This document shows positions 42,867-51,292 of a stretch of 64,000 nt of DNA, piece after piece. The stretch lies in IMG/VR virus record IMGVR_UViG_3300006925_000014, positions 1-64,000 of that record. One strand, given 5' to 3'. A program made the position numbers and the translations under genes. Under the pieces are notes generated by a model. That model made no database searches. It had not been told where the DNA came from and saw only the letters and a list, made by a program, of their open reading frames with translations. Numbering within the stretch: the stretch's first letter is position 1; every line of letters starts with the position of its first letter. The stretch comes from a virus.

Positions 42867-43342
42867 TGAGCAAACTAAGATTATCAGGTGCTACATCCGG
42901 TTACGAAGAAATTAAAACAGCAGATGTTGGTGATAACAACACCTACCAAATAGGTAGCACAGTAACAGCAGTCGATGTAACAGCTAGCGGTACGATCCAA
43001 GACTCGCAGGGTAATGTTCGTGCGCTGGAGGTTACAACTGATGCAACTTCATCTGTAACTATTGTTTCAGGTTCAACAGGTAAATATTTTAGACTTACGG
43101 GTTCAACAGTTACTATTAATATCAATGCAGGTAACTTTGCTGCGGGTGATATTATTACACTACATAATGCAACATCGTCTGATATGACTATTGACTTTGA
43201 TGCTAATTTTACTGATACAGTCTATATTGCTGGCGATGGAACAGATAAGAACAACAGCACTATCACTCTTGCTGGTTATGGTCTTGCTACATGTATTGCA
43301 TTTACTTCTGCTGGTATGATTGTTAACGGGAATGTAAGCTAA
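42866..43342 (+). CDS. Short beta-rich fibre/adhesin accessory protein
   Basis: The start at 42866 is the TAATG overlap with the fibre stop (an in-frame ATG at 42851 would lie inside the fibre gene), giving 158 residues. It begins MSKLRLSGATSGYEEIKTAD, then a beta-strand-rich body (ALEVTTDATSSVTIVSGSTG, then YFRLTGSTVTININAGN and GDIITLHNATSSDMTIDFDA). The last 100 residues resemble small fibre-tip or decoration domains seen in several marine phages. It has no catalytic motif. It is coupled to the LamG-like gene downstream by another TAATG. Confidence 0.65.
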   Translation: MSKLRLSGATSGYEEIKTADVGDNNTYQIGSTVTAVDVTASGTIQDSQGNVRALEVTTDATSSVTIVSGSTGKYFRLTGSTVTININAGNFAAGDIITLHNATSSDMTIDFDANFTDTVYIAGDGTDKNNSTITLAGYGLATCIAFTSAGMIVNGNVS

Positions 43343-44061
43343 TGAGCATTACTCAGTTGATGGCATTGAGCGGTGAGTTGGCTGGTGGTGAGGTAAGCGA
43401 CGAGCATTACGCTAGTGTTTCTCTCCTAATGGATGGCACGTCACTGACGACTGATCTAGGACCGGGGAACCATACTCTAACGACAAACGGCACACCAACA
43501 CTGAGTACCGCCATAGCTGATCCTTTCGGTGGATCATCAAACATACTCCTGTTTAACAGTGATGTCGATGACATTCTGACTCCTGTTAACGCAGATTTTG
43601 CTATGGGTACAGGAGCATTTACAATCGAGATGTTCATCTACCCCACGAATATTAGAAACTGGAACATGTACTTTACGACCAGAGACAATTTTGAAAACAA
43701 CGCACAGACATGGGGCTTTCAGAATGATGGAAGTGGAAAGCTCTACGTGTGGGGTGGTGGTACATTCTTTGTTCAGAGCGGTAACAGCCAAGTGACTACA
43801 AATTCGTGGCAATATATTGCAGCGTGTAGGGATGCTTCGGGTGCTTGGACTTTGTATCATGACGGAACGAGAGTCGCAACTGGCGCTGTTAATCAGAGGA
43901 ACTTCACGGAGAATAATGCCGGTGTGGGAACCTCGGCTAACGGTGGGGGAAGTGGTGAGCAATTTCAGGGCTATATGTCTCACGTGAGATTAACTAAAGG
44001 CGTAGCCAGATACACCGGAACAACAATGACGGTTCCAACTGAGCCGCATCCAACACAGTAA
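43342..44061 (+). CDS. LamG/concanavalin-like lectin-fold adhesin
   Basis: This 239-residue protein is one jelly-roll domain of the LamG/Laminin_G_3 type. Recognisable: SVSLLMDGTSLTTDLGPGNH, then GAFTIEMFIYPTNIRNWNMY (about 92-112), WQYIAACRDASGAWTLYHDGTRVATG (about 157-182), GYMSHVRLTKGVARYTGTTM (about 211-231). These domains often bind carbohydrate and occur in phage receptor-binding proteins, so a role in host surface recognition is likely by inference. Codon usage looks less AT-biased (acg, gcg, cgt, ctc more frequent) than in the flanking fibre genes, suggesting more recent acquisition. A 26-base gap follows. Confidence 0.75.
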   Translation: MSITQLMALSGELAGGEVSDEHYASVSLLMDGTSLTTDLGPGNHTLTTNGTPTLSTAIADPFGGSSNILLFNSDVDDILTPVNADFAMGTGAFTIEMFIYPTNIRNWNMYFTTRDNFENNAQTWGFQNDGSGKLYVWGGGTFFVQSGNSQVTTNSWQYIAACRDASGAWTLYHDGTRVATGAVNQRNFTENNAGVGTSANGGGSGEQFQGYMSHVRLTKGVARYTGTTMTVPTEPHPTQ

Positions 44062-44087
44062 CATACGCTGTTATGAGGACATAATAT

Positions 44088-44462
44088 ATGACAACAACAA
44101 TTTCAGGAACTTCACTCACAACAAATAATTTCACGCTCAGCGGAATCGGGTCAGGTAGTGCTGGTACGTCTACTGGTTCAACCACATGGGATGTATCGTC
44201 CACACAAACACAAGTTGTAACTGCGTCTGGGGCAACTACTTTAACAATCACTAATGCTAGTTCAACACCAGTAGGCACTGGCTTTACGTTAATTATAATA
44301 GATGCTGCAAGTGCCAGTCTTACTATTTCAGCATCACCTACACCAAAGTATGTTGATGCTACAGCACCTGTTCTTAATGGCACTAGTGGAGAATATCTTA
44401 TTATTGGCTTAGTTCATGTTGGCAGTGGTCAACTGTTAGTCACAAGCGTAACGGTTTCTTAA
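44088..44462 (+). CDS. Small Ser/Thr-rich fibre-locus protein
   Basis: This 124-residue protein is extremely Ser/Thr/Gly-rich (SGIGSGSAGTSTGSTTWDVS), followed by a small beta domain (VVTASGATTLTITNASSTPV, then TGFTLIIIDAASASLTISAS and YLIIGLVHVGSGQLLVTSVT). Its layout resembles that of the 42866 product: a fibre-accessory strand domain of similar size preceding a larger adhesin. An AGGAC motif near 44076 precedes the ATG. One base separates its stop from the next ATG. The function is unknown; it is likely a virion component. Confidence 0.6.
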   Translation: MTTTISGTSLTTNNFTLSGIGSGSAGTSTGSTTWDVSSTQTQVVTASGATTLTITNASSTPVGTGFTLIIIDAASASLTISASPTPKYVDATAPVLNGTSGEYLIIGLVHVGSGQLLVTSVTVS

Positions 44463-44463
44463 C

Positions 44464-46440
44464 ATGTTCGGTCTCTTTGGATATCCTGTGATGACTAATT
44501 TTAAGTCATCCTTATGGGATGGCACTGCCAACTACCTTATCCTCGCAGGTGGCGGTGGAGGCGGTGGTGTTCTTGACGGTGGCGGAGGTGCTGGTGGTTA
44601 TCGTACATCATGGGGAACTGGCACTGACGGCACTGGCGGAAACTCTGGTGGATTAAGTTCTTTAGAAACTGCTCTAACTCTGACCAGCGGAACTGCTTAT
44701 TCTATTACTGTAGGTCAAGGTGGTCAAGGCGGTCTAGGTTGGAATGCCAGCACTAATGTACAAGGATATCCGGGTAGAACTTCATCTATCTCTGGAAGTG
44801 ATATTACTACTGTAACAACTACGGGTGGTGGTTACGGAGCTAGACACAGTAACCTTCCCGGCGGATCAGGTGGTTCTGCTGGTGGTTCGTCTACTCTGAG
44901 TGCCACTAGAACTGCTGGGGTATCAGGAGAAGGTTCTGCTGGCGGTAGAGGTGCTACAACCAATAGCACCACTAATGGTTCCGGTGGAGGCGGCGGTGGT
45001 GCCGGAGCAGTTGGTGCTGATGGTGGAACCACATTAGGTGGTAATGGCGGAGGTGGTCTTGCTTCTACAATTACTGGCACATCTATTGCCCGTGCTGGCG
45101 GTGGCGGAGGTGGACATAGAAATGCTGGTAATTCATCCACGTCCTCCCAAGGCGGTGACGGCGGTGGTGGTTCTGGTGGTTTCTTATCTGTAGCTTCTGT
45201 AGCATGGAACGATACACTTAATACTTCTTCAGCGACTCACGGACGTTCTGGATACGGTGGTGGAGGTGGTGGAGGTGGTTATAATACACCAGCTGATACT
45301 ACCATACAAGGCGGTAATGGTGGCTCTGGCACTGTCATTTTAAGACTTCCTAGAGAGGCAGACTACCATGCTACCGGGTTAGCACATGACGTAAGCTCTG
45401 CTAGTAACTGCACGGCAACATATTCAGCAGCTTCTGATGGTTCTGGCGACCACGTTATCACGTTTACAGTAGATACAGAAGATCCTTATGACGGTGTAAA
45501 TGCTAACGATGGTACATGTACATGGACGCCTATTATGTCTCCAAGGTCCGTTATCTCCGCCGCTGAGTTTCTGCTTGTTGGCGGAGGTGGCAGCGGTGGT
45601 CAAGTCACGGTCGGCTCTGGCGGCGGTGGCGCTGGAGGAATGGTTGTTGGAACCAATCAATCTCTCTTAACTGGACAACCATACTCAATTGTGATTGGCA
45701 ACGGTGGTGCCACACAAGCAAATGGCGGAAACTCCACTTTCAGTTTCAATAGTCTTGTCGCCACAGGTGGTGGTCGAGGCGGCGCATTCTATCAGTACAA
45801 CAGTGTTGATGCTGGGGTAGCTGGTGGTTCCGGTGGCGGTGGTGCTTCTGGTTATCAAACTGGCAGTAGGGGTGGTGGATCGGGTAATCAAAACAGTTAT
45901 TCTTCTCTTACTGGCATCACAGGTTACGGTAACAATGGTGCCACCGGACCTGCATGGAATGGAGGATACTTTGGCGGCGGTGGCGGTGGCGCTAATGGTT
46001 CTGGCAGTGCTGGTAATACTGGTAGTCATATAGCAGGTAATGGTGGTGCTGGTAAACAATGGGTTGTGGATTCACAATATTATGCTGGCGGCGGTGGCGG
46101 TAGTGCTTATATTGACAACGGTCAAGGTGGCACTATAACCGGAGGAACTGGTGGTATTGGTGGCGGCGGAAATGGTAGACAAAGACAAGATGGCGGGTCT
46201 GTAACACAGGAAACAACTCCGGGAACTGATAATACTGGTGGCGGCGGTGGCGGCGGAAGTGATGGCGGCTCTGGCGTATTTAAAATCTGGATACCTGTTG
46301 CTAACTACACTAGCTATGTTCTCGGCTCTGAACTAACCGAAAGTGTAACTCAGCAGGTCACATATAACAGCGTTGATGGCACATTAATCACGATCACTGC
46401 AAGCACTGGCACATCCACAAATACGATTACGTTTCAATGA
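44464..46440 (+). CDS. Double glycine-rich adhesin
   Basis: This 658-residue protein is built of two glycine-rich domains, each starting with a hydrophobic strand and a Gly run: YLILAGGGGGGGVLDGGGGA (about 24-44) and AEFLLVGGGGSGGQVTVGSG (about 363-382). Each continues with AYSITVGQGGQGG or PYSIVIGNGG, and then successive GGGGGG-x-GG blocks with GGSGTVILRLP or SGVFKIWIP closing strands. The family (Gly_rich, also in ALK/LTK) is common in phage receptor-binding proteins. The second domain is evidently an internal duplication. The gene is much GC-richer locally because of GGT/GGC/GGA codons. It has no N-terminal fibre motif, so it probably attaches to the upstream small protein or fibre. Confidence 0.75.
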   Translation: MFGLFGYPVMTNFKSSLWDGTANYLILAGGGGGGGVLDGGGGAGGYRTSWGTGTDGTGGNSGGLSSLETALTLTSGTAYSITVGQGGQGGLGWNASTNVQGYPGRTSSISGSDITTVTTTGGGYGARHSNLPGGSGGSAGGSSTLSATRTAGVSGEGSAGGRGATTNSTTNGSGGGGGGAGAVGADGGTTLGGNGGGGLASTITGTSIARAGGGGGGHRNAGNSSTSSQGGDGGGGSGGFLSVASVAWNDTLNTSSATHGRSGYGGGGGGGGYNTPADTTIQGGNGGSGTVILRLPREADYHATGLAHDVSSASNCTATYSAASDGSGDHVITFTVDTEDPYDGVNANDGTCTWTPIMSPRSVISAAEFLLVGGGGSGGQVTVGSGGGGAGGMVVGTNQSLLTGQPYSIVIGNGGATQANGGNSTFSFNSLVATGGGRGGAFYQYNSVDAGVAGGSGGGGASGYQTGSRGGGSGNQNSYSSLTGITGYGNNGATGPAWNGGYFGGGGGGANGSGSAGNTGSHIAGNGGAGKQWVVDSQYYAGGGGGSAYIDNGQGGTITGGTGGIGGGGNGRQRQDGGSVTQETTPGTDNTGGGGGGGSDGGSGVFKIWIPVANYTSYVLGSELTESVTQQVTYNSVDGTLITITASTGTSTNTITFQ

Positions 46441-46459
46441 TAAATATGTTACAAAGAAC

Positions 46460-46478
46460 AGGTAAAGATAAATGAGTA
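46460..46478 (+). repeat. 19-bp direct repeat, copy 1 (overlaps start of C1q-like gene)
   Basis: AGGTAAAGATAAATGAGTA occurs here and again at 47108-47126, flanking the C1q-like gene. This copy contains that gene's AGG ribosome site, ATG and second codon. Confidence 0.9.
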
Positions 46479-47101
46479 CATTAGCCACTACAAATATAAA
46501 AAATCCAAGTTCAGGCACAAACAACATTGTTCTGAATACGGATGGAACTGTTGCTGTTGATAATTTAAATATTGATGGTAATTTAAGTGTAGAGAATGGT
46601 GTAATAAAATTACCTGCTCTCGCAAGTGATCCATCAAGTCCTACCTCTGGAGATTTATACTATAACACAACTGACAATGCAATTAAGCATTATAATGGTA
46701 CAATTTGGAGTGGTCCAGCTTCTGTTATATTTGAGGCTGGAAGATCAGCAGGTCATGTGAGTGCTACCAATGTCGTTTTATGGGACGACGTTTCAATAAA
46801 CATTGGAAGTCACTACGATGCAAGCACTGGTAGGTTTACGGCTCCAACTGATGGTATATACGAGTTTCATTGGGGCGGAATTAAAAATAACCAAGCCGGT
46901 GTAGTACGGTTATATTTAAGAAAAAATGGTACTCAGATAAAGCAAAATAGGTTGTCAGACGGTGATATTTACAACGGGGCAGTTTGGAGTATGTATTTAT
47001 CACTCAATGCGTCAGACTATGTAGACGTATACCTTTCAGAAGGCACCTTATTCGGCACCTTTAGTATATATAACACTTTCGGTGGTAGACTCATAGGATA
47101 A
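46472..47101 (+). CDS. Fibre protein with C1q/TNF-like C-terminal jelly roll
   Basis: This is a 209-residue protein. The N-terminal about 80 residues are fibre-like (NIVLNTDGTVAVDNLNIDGN, then LPALASDPSSPTSGDLYYNT and IKHYNGTIWSG). The last 120 residues fit the C1q-like trimeric jelly roll: YDASTGRFTAPTDGIYEFHW (about 112-131), VRLYLRKNGTQIKQNRLS, DYVDVYLSEGTLFGTFSIYN and a closing FGGRLIG. Such heads act as receptor-binding tips in several phages, and function here is inferred from fold. A copy of its start region is repeated just after it. Confidence 0.72.
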   Translation: MSTLATTNIKNPSSGTNNIVLNTDGTVAVDNLNIDGNLSVENGVIKLPALASDPSSPTSGDLYYNTTDNAIKHYNGTIWSGPASVIFEAGRSAGHVSATNVVLWDDVSINIGSHYDASTGRFTAPTDGIYEFHWGGIKNNQAGVVRLYLRKNGTQIKQNRLSDGDIYNGAVWSMYLSLNASDYVDVYLSEGTLFGTFSIYNTFGGRLIG

Positions 47102-47107
47102 TAAAAT

Positions 47108-47126
47108 AGGTAAAGATAAATGAGTA
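47108..47126 (+). repeat. 19-bp direct repeat, copy 2 with orphan start codon
   Basis: This is identical to 46460-46478. Its ATG (47120) opens an eight-codon frame, MSKAKDVV, that stops inside the gp16 late promoter. It looks like the surviving start of a deleted or replaced fibre gene, marking the boundary of the variable fibre region with the packaging operon. Confidence 0.8.
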
Positions 47127-47141
47127 AAGCAAAAGATGTAG

Positions 47142-47149
47142 TATAAATA
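47142..47149 (+). promoter_or_regulatory. Late promoter TATAAATA before gp16
   Basis: This exact late octamer lies in the 80-base gap after the fibre cluster, 33 bases before the first gp16 ATG. It starts the terminase operon. Confidence 0.83.
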
Positions 47150-47181
47150 CTTAAAAATATAGGATTTTTTGTGGTTTTTAA

Positions 47182-47583
47182 ATGAAACAGGATAGTGATC
47201 AAATGACTGAAATTGTAGAAAAGAATGATGTTACAGATGATTACAATTTTGCCAGAGACCAATACTATGAACTGGCATCAAAAGGGTCAGAAGCTTTAGA
47301 CATGATGATGGAAGTTGCCCGTGAGATGGAACACCCACGGGCATTTGAGGTCTTATCAACAATGCTTAAAAATAATGCCGACATTGTTGATAAGATGATG
47401 GACCTTCAAAAGAAGAAAGTAGACCTTGCAAAACCACAGGAAAAAGAGCAAAAGGCTCTTACACAAAATAATGTATTTGTAGGTTCCACAGCAGAATTAC
47501 AAAAAATGCTACGTGGAGATGGAGAAAAGGTGATTGAAAATGATTATGACAGAATTGACAAAGGGGATATTCAAACTCCTTAA
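47182..47583 (+). CDS. 16: Small terminase subunit gp16
   Basis: This 133-residue homologue of T4 gp16 (164 residues) is the small terminase that recognises DNA and regulates the gp17 motor. The central helical pair is clear: DDYNFARDQYYELASKGSEA, then LDMMMEVAREMEHPRAFEVL followed by STMLKNNADIVDKMMDLQKK (about 18-78). So is the C-terminal NVFVGSTAELQKML, which matches T4 NATVFMGSPTELM. The start may be 47182 or the in-frame ATG at 47203; neither has a strong ribosome site. Its 3' end overlaps the small membrane protein gene. Confidence 0.92.
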   Translation: MKQDSDQMTEIVEKNDVTDDYNFARDQYYELASKGSEALDMMMEVAREMEHPRAFEVLSTMLKNNADIVDKMMDLQKKKVDLAKPQEKEQKALTQNNVFVGSTAELQKMLRGDGEKVIENDYDRIDKGDIQTP

Positions 47584-47785
47584 AAGACTCATTGGCGAGT
47601 CTAGTATTGCATTAGCAATCATTTATACTATTGGGCATATCTTTATTGCCACAATCTGCAACTGGTTAATTACAGGTGCAGCTATGGAGTTAGCGGCTAT
47701 TGATGCAATTGTAGAACCCATCATTAATGGGATTTGGTTCTATCTACTCCATAAACTAGCAAAAAGATTTATAAAAAATGAATGA
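47534..47785 (+). CDS. Small two-helix membrane protein (DUF2061-like) between terminase genes
   Basis: This 83-residue protein (81 if ATG 47540 is used) overlaps gp16 at its start and gp17 at its end. A basic N-terminus (FKLLKRLIGE) is followed by a membrane helix (SSIALAIIYTIGHIFIATIC). The rest includes GAAMELAAIDAIVEPIINGI, then WFYLLHKLAKRF. The pattern of two hydrophobic helices joined by an E-x(5)-E/D-containing segment and ending near an H-K/R resembles DUF2061 proteins, known from bacteria and T4-like marine phages. A membrane protein wedged between the two terminase subunits is unusual; whether it acts in the membrane, in lysis, or elsewhere is unknown. Confidence 0.7.
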   Translation: MKMIMTELTKGIFKLLKRLIGESSIALAIIYTIGHIFIATICNWLITGAAMELAAIDAIVEPIINGIWFYLLHKLAKRFIKNE

Positions 47786-49364
47786 AAAACAAACGTATCT
47801 TGGTAATTCCCAAGTAAAAAGAGATGGTGTTCAGCATGAATGGACAGAGGAACTTAAAGCAGAATACAGAAGGTGTATGCTTGATCCAGTATACTTTGCA
47901 GAAACATATGGCAAGGTAATTCATCTTGATAAAGGATTAGTACCATTTAAACTATACCCTTATCAAAAAGAAATGTTTAAGCATTTTAAGGATAATAGAT
48001 TTTCTGTAGTATTGGCATGTAGACAGTCTGGTAAGTCTATCTCTTCCTGTATGTACATTCTCTGGTTTGCACTATTTCATCCTACTAAAACTGTTGCAGT
48101 ACTAGCAAACAAAGGTGCAACTGCTAGAGAAATGCTTTCTCGTATTACTCTCGCACTAGAAAATGTTCCGTTCTTCTTGCAACCGGGAACCAGAGCATTA
48201 AACAAAGGTTCTATTGAATTCTCTAATAATTCTAGAATCATTGCAGCTGCAACATCTGGTTCATCTATCCGTGGTCTTTCCATTAACCTTTTGTTTCTGG
48301 ATGAGTTTGCATTTGTAGAAGATGCTGCTACATTCTATACTTCCACCTATCCTGTTGTAACTGCTGGTGAAGAAACAAAAGTAATTATTACCTCTACAGC
48401 AAATGGTGTAGGTAATCAATTCCATAAAATTTATGAAAGTGCTGTTCAAGGTACAAGTGAATATAAACCATTCCGTGTAGATTGGTGGGATGTTCCGGGT
48501 CGTGATGAAAAGTGGAAGAAACAAACTATCTCAAATACTTCAGAACTACAGTTCCAGCAAGAATATGGTAATACGTTCTTTGGTACAGGTAACACTTTGA
48601 TTAGTGGTGATGCACTATTAAATATGCGATCATCATTACCTATAGAACAACATGAAAATATTAAAGTTTATGAACACCCTATCCCTAAACACGATTATGT
48701 TCTTGCAGTAGATGTATCAAAGGGAAGAAACTTAGACTATTCAACTTTTAACATTATTGATATTTCTACTAGACCATTTAAACAAGTCTGTACTTATAGA
48801 AGTAATAAGATTTCTCCTATCCTATTTCCAAATATTATTCATAAATGGGCATTAAAATATAATGAGGCTTATGTACTGGTAGAATCAAATGATGCAGGTT
48901 CTGTAGTAGCTAATGGTCTTTACTATGATATTGAGTATGAGAATGTGCATGTAGAGTCTATGATTAAAGCAAACTCTATTGGCATTACTATGAATAGAAA
49001 AGTAAAACGTATTGGTTGTTCTAACTTTAAAGACTTGATTGAAGAAAAAAGATTAATTTTACATGATATGGATACTATTGCAGAATGTTCTACTTTTGAA
49101 TCAAAAGGTGACTCTTATGAAGCAACAGATGGCAACCATGATGACTTAGTAATGAATTTAGTATTATTTTCGTTTTATGTTGGTACAGATTTCTTCACAG
49201 AATTAACAGATGTAAAGATTAAAGAAATGTTATACCAACAAAGAATTAGAGAGATTGAAGATGAAATTGTGCCTGTGGGAATTTTTGATGATGCAACTGA
49301 AGAAGAAAAAGGTGAATCCATTGATGGTGACGTTTGGTTTACTCAAAGAACAGAAATGTTCTAA
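47778..49364 (+). CDS. 17: Large terminase subunit gp17
   Basis: This 528-residue packaging motor and nuclease is homologous to T4 gp17 (610 residues). The ATPase domain has a Walker A-like CRQSGKS at residues 81-87 with the arginine typical of T4-like terminases, and Walker B LLFLDEFAFVE with Asp175-Glu176. Motif III-like TSTANGVGNQFHKIY follows near 210. The C-terminal RNase H-type nuclease begins VLAVDVSKGRNLDYST with catalytic Asp312, continues VLVESNDAGS with an acidic ligand near residue 372 and ends with DGNHDDLVMNLVLF. It drives DNA into the prohead through portal gp20 and cuts concatemers. Its start overlaps the membrane protein gene by 8 bases. Confidence 0.95.
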   Translation: MNEKQTYLGNSQVKRDGVQHEWTEELKAEYRRCMLDPVYFAETYGKVIHLDKGLVPFKLYPYQKEMFKHFKDNRFSVVLACRQSGKSISSCMYILWFALFHPTKTVAVLANKGATAREMLSRITLALENVPFFLQPGTRALNKGSIEFSNNSRIIAAATSGSSIRGLSINLLFLDEFAFVEDAATFYTSTYPVVTAGEETKVIITSTANGVGNQFHKIYESAVQGTSEYKPFRVDWWDVPGRDEKWKKQTISNTSELQFQQEYGNTFFGTGNTLISGDALLNMRSSLPIEQHENIKVYEHPIPKHDYVLAVDVSKGRNLDYSTFNIIDISTRPFKQVCTYRSNKISPILFPNIIHKWALKYNEAYVLVESNDAGSVVANGLYYDIEYENVHVESMIKANSIGITMNRKVKRIGCSNFKDLIEEKRLILHDMDTIAECSTFESKGDSYEATDGNHDDLVMNLVLFSFYVGTDFFTELTDVKIKEMLYQQRIREIEDEIVPVGIFDDATEEEKGESIDGDVWFTQRTEMF

Positions 49365-49375
49365 AATCAGATATT

Positions 49376-49383
49376 TATAAATA
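49376..49383 (+). promoter_or_regulatory. Late promoter TATAAATA before gp18
   Basis: This exact late octamer begins 73 bases before the gp18 start. It sits in a palindrome (ATATTTATAAATAT), so an overlapping octamer also reads on the minus strand at 49372-49379. The leader between promoter and ATG ends in AAAGGAAGACCGAAA, a strong ribosome site for an abundant protein. Confidence 0.85.
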
Positions 49384-49455
49384 TTATTGTTGTTTTGACT
49401 ATTCTTATCATGGGTAACTTATTATTAATTCAAACGAAAAAAAGGAAGACCGAAA

Positions 49456-51267
49456 ATGGCTTTTTTCACGCCTTCACTGTCTCCAGCTGTAGTAACCCGT
49501 GAGATTGATCTCACTGGAATTGTCCCTAACGTAGCCACATCGACGGGTGTGATCGTAGGTAACTTTCGCTGGGGTCCGGTTGAACAACCGACTGAAGTAG
49601 ATAACGAAGCAAGACTTGTTTCTTTGTTTGCCTCTCCTGACACAAATAACACAGTAGATTTTAACTCTGCTGCATATTTTACCAAATACTCCCAAGAACT
49701 TTTAGTTGTTCGGGAAGTAACAGATGCTGCTAAAAACGCATTCTATGACGACTCTGGGGCATGGACTGATGCTGGTTCCAGAACAGCACGTCTTATTAAG
49801 AATGGTGCAGATTGGGATAACACAATCTCGGCGGCAGATAGTGATACTCACTCATTCATTGGCAAGTACCCCGGTGCACTTGGCAACAGTATTCAGGTTC
49901 AAGTCTGTCCATACAGTGCAACGGACTCTGCCTTCACTGGTTGGTCTGGTAACCTGAATTTAGAATTTGATGCTGCTCCTGATATGTCTCAGTTTGCAGC
50001 AAGTCAAATTGGTGCAGACTCTATTGGTGTTAGCAAGGTACATGATGAAGTTCATGTTGCTATCATTGATAAAGAAGGATTGTTTAGTGGTCAAGTAGGT
50101 GGTGTTCTTGAAACATTCCCATTCCTTTCCCTTGCATCTAATGCAAAGAATGCAGACGGTTCTACAAACTACATTGCAGACGTACTGAACACTCAGTCCA
50201 AGTATGTTTGGCTTGCTAATGCAGCTAACCTTGACTCTGCATTTAATGCAGCAGGTGCTGGTACTGATCTTGTAGATTCTGCTGATGACTATTCCCTGAC
50301 TGGTTCTGCACAGACAGTACAAACCTATAACCTTTCTGGTGGTAAAAACTCTGGCTCTCTTGGTACTTCTGAGATTGCAACAGGTTTTGACACAATCAAA
50401 GATGTTGATGCATATCAGGTAGATTTCCTGATTGCTCCACACAACGCTGGTTCTGATGCACAGGCAGTTACTGATCATGTTACAGTTATTAACAACATGA
50501 CAAGTATTGCTGCTGTAACTCGTAAGGACTGTGTAGTTGTAGCATCCCCACCAAAAGGTGTGTTGACAAGTGTTGACCCTGTAGGCGATACTGTAACATT
50601 TGCTAACAGGCTTACAAATAGTTCCTACTGTTTCTTGGATAACAACTATCTGAAAGTCTTTGACAAGTATAATGACCAGTACATTACCATCCCGGCAGCT
50701 TCCTCTACCGCTGGTCTGATGGCTCAAACAGACTTTACCACAGCACCTTGGTTCTCCCCTGCGGGTACAAGAAGAGGTATCTACTTTGGCGTAACAGATA
50801 TCTTACACTCACCTGATAAGGGTGAAAGAGATACCCTGTACAGAGCCAATGTAAACCCAATTACTAACCTTCCCGGCACAGGCATTACCTTGTTTGGTGA
50901 CAAGACCATGCTGCGCAGACCTTCTGCATTTGACAGAATTAACGTGCGCAGACTGTTCCTGACACTGGAAAGAGCAATTTCCAGTGCTGCTAGACAGGTT
51001 CTCTTTGAGTTTAACGACGAATTCACCAGAGCAGAATTCGTAAATATCGTTGAACCTTTCCTGAGAGAAGTAAAGGGTCGTCGTGGTATCACTGATTTCA
51101 GAGTAGTTTGTGACGAAACAAACAACACACCTGAGATTATTGATCGCAATGAATTCATTGCTACTATCTTCATTAAGCCTGCTCGCTCGATCAACTTTGT
51201 TACTCTTAACTTTGTTGCTACTCGTACCGGCGTAGACTTTGAAGAAGTAGTTGGTCTGTCATTCTAA
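49456..51267 (+). CDS. 18: Tail sheath protein gp18
   Basis: This 603-residue homologue of T4 gp18 (659 residues) is the contractile sheath subunit. The start (FFTPSLSPAVVTREIDLTGI, then STGVIVGNFRWGPVEQPTEV) is typical. The protease-resistant middle domains are more divergent. The C-terminal sheath-core block is strongly conserved: WFSPAGTRRGIYFGVTDILH, DTLYRANVNPITNLPGTGIT, LFGDKTMLRRPSAFDRINVR, RRLFLTLERAISSAARQVLF and FIATIFIKPARSINFVTLNF. It lies in the expected order 17-18-19 and is followed by gp19 with a strong ribosome site. Codon use is optimised with more C-ending codons, in keeping with high expression. Confidence 0.95.
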   Translation: MAFFTPSLSPAVVTREIDLTGIVPNVATSTGVIVGNFRWGPVEQPTEVDNEARLVSLFASPDTNNTVDFNSAAYFTKYSQELLVVREVTDAAKNAFYDDSGAWTDAGSRTARLIKNGADWDNTISAADSDTHSFIGKYPGALGNSIQVQVCPYSATDSAFTGWSGNLNLEFDAAPDMSQFAASQIGADSIGVSKVHDEVHVAIIDKEGLFSGQVGGVLETFPFLSLASNAKNADGSTNYIADVLNTQSKYVWLANAANLDSAFNAAGAGTDLVDSADDYSLTGSAQTVQTYNLSGGKNSGSLGTSEIATGFDTIKDVDAYQVDFLIAPHNAGSDAQAVTDHVTVINNMTSIAAVTRKDCVVVASPPKGVLTSVDPVGDTVTFANRLTNSSYCFLDNNYLKVFDKYNDQYITIPAASSTAGLMAQTDFTTAPWFSPAGTRRGIYFGVTDILHSPDKGERDTLYRANVNPITNLPGTGITLFGDKTMLRRPSAFDRINVRRLFLTLERAISSAARQVLFEFNDEFTRAEFVNIVEPFLREVKGRRGITDFRVVCDETNNTPEIIDRNEFIATIFIKPARSINFVTLNFVATRTGVDFEEVVGLSF

Positions 51268-51278
51268 ACCGCTTAACT

Positions 51279-51289
51279 AAGGAGATATA
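51279..51289 (+). promoter_or_regulatory. Strong ribosome-binding site of gp19
   Basis: AAGGAGATATA, complementary to the 16S anti-Shine-Dalgarno, lies 3 bases before ATG 51293 (GGAG core about 9 bases before). It fits very high expression of the tube protein. Confidence 0.85.
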
Positions 51290-51292
51290 AAG

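Noticed and set aside
44832-45140. Minus-strand Pro-rich frame opposite the glycine-rich adhesin
   Set aside because: Poly-Pro is the reverse complement of poly-Gly codons; it is a compositional shadow.
49410-49505. Short leader frame MGNLLLIQ... overlapping the gp18 start
   Set aside because: It would be about 31 codons and end inside gp18. It has no ribosome site or late-gene parallel, and the strong RBS serves the gp18 ATG.
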